Shown in pieces: positions 50,560 through 55,171 of a stretch of DNA of 55,171 bases. The position numbers and the translations under genes are program-made. Each line of letters starts with the position of its first letter. Positions within the stretch are counted from its first letter, which is position 1. This stretch comes from Didymodactylos carnosus (lineage: Eukaryota; Rotifera; Eurotatoria; Philodinida; Philodinidae): positions 1 to 55,171 of the forward strand of contig CAJNOQ010000316.1 of assembly GCA_905250885.1 (NCBI GenBank), read 5' to 3'. The notes under the pieces were generated by a model that had not been told where the DNA came from, ran no database searches, and saw nothing but the letters and a program-made list of their open reading frames with translations.

Positions 50560-51497
50560 CTAAACTCTTCTCATTTTTTTCGGTCTATCAATGTTATTCC
50601 ATAGTACAGGTATTTTTGTATTATCTGTAATCGATATTATTTGTACACCAGTCATTTGTAATCCTTTAATGGCCATTAAACGCCCAGGGCCAATTCCTAG
50701 AACCAAGGTTAGTCTTATTATTGTTTCACCATAAATATTCGATGTCAGAAGCGAAAGGAGGATGTTCTCAATGCAGTATTTCAAACTGTATTACTCTGAC
50801 ACGGGAATCGCCGAAAAAGAGAAGATTTACACCAGAACTATTACAAACTGACTAATAATCAAGATTCTAATTTATAATGTCACAATTAATTTCATTCTTT
50901 TTCAATATACCTTTAACGACAATTCGCACGGTTTTAATGTTTCTTCTCTGTAACTGATTGCCCATATATGTGCCAACAGCTTGAGCAGCTAGATATGAGC
51001 AAGAACAAACTAAGGATAACCGTTTTTAAGGGATACATTTACAATCTCGTACCAGTTGTTGTTCCTTTTTTAGCATTATGAAAACCAACAATACCACATG
51101 TCGCATAAAATATTTGATTACCATCCGGTGCTGTCACATCAATGTGGGTGTTATTTCTCGTGCATTTCATGTGTACAATAGGTAAATCTTCGTATTTGAT
51201 ATTTTCATCGCCGAACAATGTTTCAAAATCTGTTTCTCTCACTTGTCCTTTACCACCGTAATATTCATCAACGTTCACGGATAATGGAGTTTGTGTTTTC
51301 TCAGGACGTAGTTTCAACTCACGCACAGCCCCATCTCGAATATTTGTATGAGATCGTTTGTGTTTAATCGATGATAACGATAATAAACGAACGGAACACG
51401 TTTGATTTAAGAATTGTTGACTTAATAGGGGAGATGTTGTCACAATGGACTTTGTAACAAATAATAGATTTTGGCATACGCGAATGAATTTATTCAT
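50560..51497 (-). CDS. MRPS11: Mitochondrial small-subunit ribosomal protein uS11m (MRPS11)
   Basis: Component of the mitochondrial ribosome small subunit. Three exons: 51497-51053, 50988-50911 and 50696-50560; 219 aa, human 194. The N-terminus is rich in basic and hydroxylated residues without acids (MNKFIRVCQNLLFVTKSIV), as expected for a mitochondrial import signal. The uS11 core follows: CTRNNTHIDVTAPDG, GIVGFHNAKKGTT, AAQAVGTYMGNQL, VRIVVKGIGPGRLMAIKGL and the terminal ISITDNT, then PKKMRRV. The CTTTTAG acceptor-like sequence abuts the ATG exactly, pointing to a spliced 5' leader. Same strand as EMC4, but the spacing gives no reason to call it an operon. Confidence 0.95.
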
Positions 51498-52130
51498 CTA
51501 AAAGCGTAATGACAAATTCAGAACTAAATTTAGTTTTTTACTCACGGTTGGATTCAAAGTAGTAAGATGACAATTTATAACAAGAAAATATTTGTCTATT
51601 CCTGCAAGTAAAACACCTTTCTAAGTTATATTAAATCAAAAAAATGTAACACTCTCCTTCGATAGTACAACGTTCTGCGATTTTTGCCCGAATCATTGCA
51701 AGCCTTTCGTATCCTAATTAATATGTGAAATTTTTATGCAGATATAGATTGTCTTAAGGAGAAAGAAACAAGACCGGCTTTCAAGAGTAAGAAACGCTTA
51801 AGAAAACTTGCTTAAGACTTAAGTTTGGTGATTGGTCAGATGAGTCGTAGGGGGTAAATAATGGAAGGAAGACGCATCGTTATTGAGGAAAAAAGCAATC
51901 GCAAATGTCACAATAAAAAGTAATCATACAAGTAGCGCTCATTTACGATTCGCTTCTTCTCTTGACTTAACTTTTGTTTAGAACGGCATTTCAACCAGGT
52001 TAGATCTATCTGAAATGTCGCTCATTTCGTACAACTCTTCCGTTTCGGTTAATAGTAGTGTATAGTTAAAGAGTTTGTGGAGTTATGTAAGAAAATGTCT
52101 TTATTGACTTCACAGCTGATCCGAGAAAAA

Positions 52131-52483
52131 TGACTTTTACTCACCTAACAAAATTATTGGATTCGATACTACTCTCAAGTTGAGTTGATGGACAGACGAA
52201 TAAATTTTACGACATGTTCTCCCATTTTTCAGCAAAGCGCTTAATGTTTTCATTAAAGAGTAAGGCATAAACAATAGTACGCAGCGGAAAGCAGGCTTTT
52301 ATGCTCATTATTGAACTCAGAATACCAGAAAACGTGTACAAAGCTGTTTTTGACAAAATTTAAACTGAAAATAGCGAGATGTAACTTAAATATACCTCAT
52401 AAGCTCATCTGTCCATCAGCTCAAATTAAGAGTGACGGGGAATCCGATAGTTCTGTTAGGGTAGTAAAAGTCATTTTTCTCGG
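52131..52483. mobile_element. Foldback MITE-like element
   Basis: The left arm (52131-52199) starts CCGAGAAAAATGACTTTTAC. The right arm (52405-52483) ends with its complement. The arms pair over about 70-80 bp with scattered mismatches (TTGATGGACAGA against TCTGTCCATCA inside). Weak pairing may extend outward (GCTGAT at 52125 against ATCAGC near 52491). The centre of about 205 bp is unpaired and non-coding. Confidence 0.7.
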
Positions 52484-52819
52484 ATTCTGCATCAGCAAAA
52501 CGTCAGAAACACCTGCGATAAGGTTTTCTGCAACGTTTTTTGATAATCGTAACAAGAAATTTACAAAAACTTCAACCAGCCAGCAATCTTCAGAAAAATG
52601 TGTACTTTGAGTATATAGGCCTACAACAAGTAGAAGGATTACAATGCATGACTTCCCTAGTCGAGACTCTCCCATCAACTCCTCCGGGGAGTCCACCATT
52701 TCAAAAAGGTCCCCCGGGGACTCACCAGTGGTTTCACGTCGATGAACCTCCACCGGTGCTCCTATGCGGATCCCCAAGGAGAGTCACTTTTCATAACCCT
52801 AGGTGACACTCCCCCAAAA

Positions 52820-52920
52820 CTCCCTGTCAACTCCTCATTCACCTTCTTTTTTTGCAGATAGACAACATATTAATAGAATACAGTTCTCTGATAAAATTTT
52901 ACGAATTTTCTTCTAGTTAG
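52820..52920. repeat. 101-bp direct repeat, copy 1
   Basis: Aligns without gaps to 54980-55080, exactly 2160 bp away. The best segment runs from GCAGATAGACAA to TTTTCTTCTAGT. The upstream part shares CAACTC, CCATTC or CATTC, and CACCTT or CGCCTT blocks with more differences. Confidence 0.8.
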
Positions 52921-53714
52921 TTGTTACTAACGTGTCGACCTTTGTACTTTTATTTCCAGTCAACAGCACGATCCATCCTATCACAGACCAAGATTAGGTA
53001 TATACCAGTGCTTATACTGGTTGACTGGCCAGTTTTTACTGGATACCCATACCGTTTGGTGATTAAACAATATAATAAACTCTTATTTTTTCCATGAAAA
53101 AAACATTTCTAAGGGTCAAGTGTGTGCTGCACATGATAGATACACAATTTAATTTTCTAAAAAGTATTTGTTAGAGCTGTGTTTCTAGAAGCTGAGCTTC
53201 CTGGTAAAAGATCGTAAATACAGTTTTTCTAGAGACAATTGTGTGGCAAATTTAATTTCACAACTTTTATCTGCTGGATTCGACTTGGTCCGATTTGATT
53301 TTCAATTCAACGAATCTTTTACCTTTAGCTCCATGTGAACTTCGTTGCTTAGTAGTTCCTTCAATACAGATGGTCGGTTTCGTGGGACATCTATCTCACA
53401 GCTTAGAAAAAGAGTTAAAAAACGGCGACGGCCGACCGAAGGGAGGTCTGAGCTTTGTGATGACAGTCTCTGATTCAGCTCGTCGGAACAGAGCTTTTCA
53501 GTCAAGAGTCGAGTGAATCGAAGATGAACGTTACTTGTGGATAAAAGTGAACATTCACGTCTAGTTCATGTAAGTCATATTGGTAAAATTTTCACTGATA
53601 ATTTCCTAAATAAAACGAAGTAGTTGATTCTTTATTGTTTTTAGTTATTAATAAATGATTCCATGTATGATGACTTCATTCGAAAAGTAAATACCCTACA
53701 AAAAAATATTCTAT

Positions 53715-53790
53715 CGGCACTGGTTGTGCACGGGTGTGCACCGGTGCCGAATAATTTTTTTTCTGGGCACCGATGCGCATCAGTGCCAGA
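53715..53790. repeat. Two adjacent related hairpins
   Basis: Hairpin 1 (53715-53749) has arms CGGCACTGGT and ACCGGTGCCG around a GTGCAC-rich loop. Hairpin 2 (53762-53790) is a near-perfect 29-nt palindrome with arms TCTGGGCAC and GTGCCAGA around ATGCGCAT. Both are built on GGCAC...GTGCC. They directly precede the foldback at 53789. Confidence 0.7.
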
Positions 53791-54161
53791 AAATATGAAC
53801 GTTTTTAGTTCTTCTCTTCATTATATCTCAACGTAACTTGATGTTGTCAACTTGATTCTTATACATAAATCTAGAGAATTTAATTCTCTACTGAATTATA
53901 CTAAAACTAAAATGGAACAGTATTTTCTACTATGAATAAATATTGGTGACAATGTCATACACTGGCAAGAAAGGGATTCTTAATTAGATGTTTTTTTTTC
54001 ACACAGATTTCTAAACACTGTCACCGATATTTGTTCATATTAGAAAATGATGTTCCATTTTAGTTTTAGTATAATTCTGTAGAGAATTTCATTTATGTAT
54101 AAGAACCAAGTTGGCAACATTAAGACATGTTAAGATATAATGAAGAGAAGTTCATATTTCT
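53789..54161. mobile_element. Foldback element with long inverted arms
   Basis: Left arm 53789-53962, right arm 53999-54161. The arms share TTCTCTTCATTATATCT, TTCTTATACATAAAT and ATTATACTAAAACTAAAATG as inverted copies, and the spacer is only about 36 bp. Both ends read AAATATGAAC in inverted orientation. No protein is encoded; the ORF at 54127 begins inside the right arm. Confidence 0.8.
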
Positions 54162-54979
54162 CTCTTATAACAAAATTTTTCTTACAGCATTATTGATTAC
54201 CTATAATCATGTATGTTTCAAGGAAAAAGCGATTTCCAACCTCGGGACCTTCCCGCGTCAGTTTTTCATGCTGATTTCAAATATAATATTCACTTTGAAT
54301 AAAAATACTTTTAAAAATGCCCAAAATCGAGATTTATTGATGAAAAATGGCCATTTTTTCAAAATTCCACTTTCGAGCTTATCGTTTGAACCCATAACTC
54401 TGGAACGATCAACAATTCCTGAAAGAAAACTATCGTTACTAGCTACAATTCCATATCTTGAACAAGTTTTCACGAATACTTACTTTCGGTAATCTTTCTT
54501 TGTCGTGGCGTGTTCCGTACAAAAATACTTGGTCAAAATAGGCAGCAATATCGAGTTTATCGACTGACAAAATTTTTTCGCTTTTGAAATTATTTTCATT
54601 CGATTTTCTATGTGAAATAGTCTGAAAATCTGAATTTTTAGCTTTCAAGAGCAGCAGTATCCTTCTGATTTATCACATTTCTTTTATTCTAAGTACTCCA
54701 ACTTTTTTTCGAAAATTTCATGCATACTTTTTACAACTTTTTTAATATTTTGACTATGACTCGAAAATAATACATTCAATTTTTCTGAACACTAATCTAT
54801 TTGAAAATGAATAAAAAACTGAACAGAATAATATATTAGAACAATTATGTAGAAAGAAGCTTTTTGTGATGTCCGAGAAAATTTATGAGGAGAGTTAATG
54901 TAAACGACGTAAATATCTTTGCAACTACCCTGGTAGACTCTCCCCAACAACATCCCCGAAAAATGCCTAAACTTCGAGG

Positions 54980-55080
54980 AGTCCCCGACAACTCTCCATT
55001 CGCCTTATGTTTCGCAGATAGACAATATATAAATATGATACAGTTCTATGATAAAATTTTACAAATTTTCTTCTAGTAAG
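54980..55080. repeat. 101-bp direct repeat, copy 2
   Basis: Second copy of the repeat at 52820-52920, same orientation, gap-free alignment. Confidence 0.8.
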
Positions 55081-55114
55081 GGAGCATGTCAAAATGTATT
55101 CCGGTCGGTCGGTC

Positions 55115-55146
55115 GCTATTCCTCTGTTCCGCTATTCCTCTATTCC
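55115..55146. repeat. 16-bp tandem duplication
   Basis: GCTATTCCTCTGTTCC followed directly by GCTATTCCTCTATTCC, preceded by three GGTC units (about 55103-55114). It may continue beyond the window. Confidence 0.85.
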
Positions 55147-55171
55147 GCACACAACATTTCGTTTTATAATA

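Larger units (their letters stand above)
51498..55171. other. Repeat-rich right end, no gene recognised
   Basis: 3.7 kb after the uS11m start. The ORFs at 52311-52610, 52421-52777, 53295-53516 and 54127-54492 overlap repeats and show no family signature. The content is two foldback elements, paired hairpins, a direct repeat and a GC-richer patch, listed separately. Confidence 0.6.

Noticed and set aside
54127-54492. 121-aa ORF near the right end
   Set aside because: Starts inside a foldback arm and resembles no known protein.

Overview
The window looks like nuclear DNA of a small invertebrate animal, most probably a bdelloid rotifer or close relative. It is AT-rich and compact. Genes are cut by many short GT-AG introns, mostly 50-200 nt. 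The protein set is metazoan: MED15, a mucin-type GalNAc-transferase, NBR1, CSRNP, class I PI3K, EMC4, uS17 and mitochondrial uS11m. Several start codons sit just downstream of an isolated splice-acceptor-like sequence, as expected if spliced-leader trans-splicing is used. The taxon is an inference from these traits, not a proven identity.

Layout, left to right. 1-236 is a palindromic MITE-like element, followed by about 2 kb without a recognised gene. MED15 (minus, 14 exons, 772 aa) spans 2258-7699. A GALNT-family transferase (minus, 10 exons, 654 aa) spans 9250-12703 and is divergent from a MINDY-4-like gene (plus, 15 exons, 463 aa, 13924-16939) that has lost both catalytic residues. About 3 kb with a foldback element precedes uS17/RPS11 (plus, 20063-21019), whose second intron folds like an H/ACA snoRNA. 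An NBR1-like selective-autophagy receptor (plus, 995 aa, 22647-28648) follows. It has PB1, FW and UBA domains but no ZZ finger, and one intron holds a 5S-rRNA-like relic. After a 4 kb gap come a CSRNP nuclear protein (plus, 32620-34443) and a class I PI3K p110-like catalytic subunit (plus, 1091 aa, 37531-41780). Convergent to the PI3K is an F-box protein (minus, 607 aa, 42628-47391), with a 1132-bp Tc1/mariner-type foldback transposon in intron 3. EMC4 (minus) and mitochondrial uS11m (minus) follow. The last 3.7 kb has no recognised gene but carries two further foldback elements, a paired-hairpin motif and a 101-bp direct repeat.

The genes are unrelated housekeeping and regulatory loci in mixed orientation; nothing suggests an operon or a dedicated multi-gene system. 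Exon models were joined by hand using GT-AG sites, and for every gene the codon phase closes exactly. The most interesting items are the candidate H/ACA RNA in the RPS11 intron, the pseudo-deubiquitinase, the NBR1 homologue with an unrecognised replacement domain, and the dense set of non-autonomous foldback elements.
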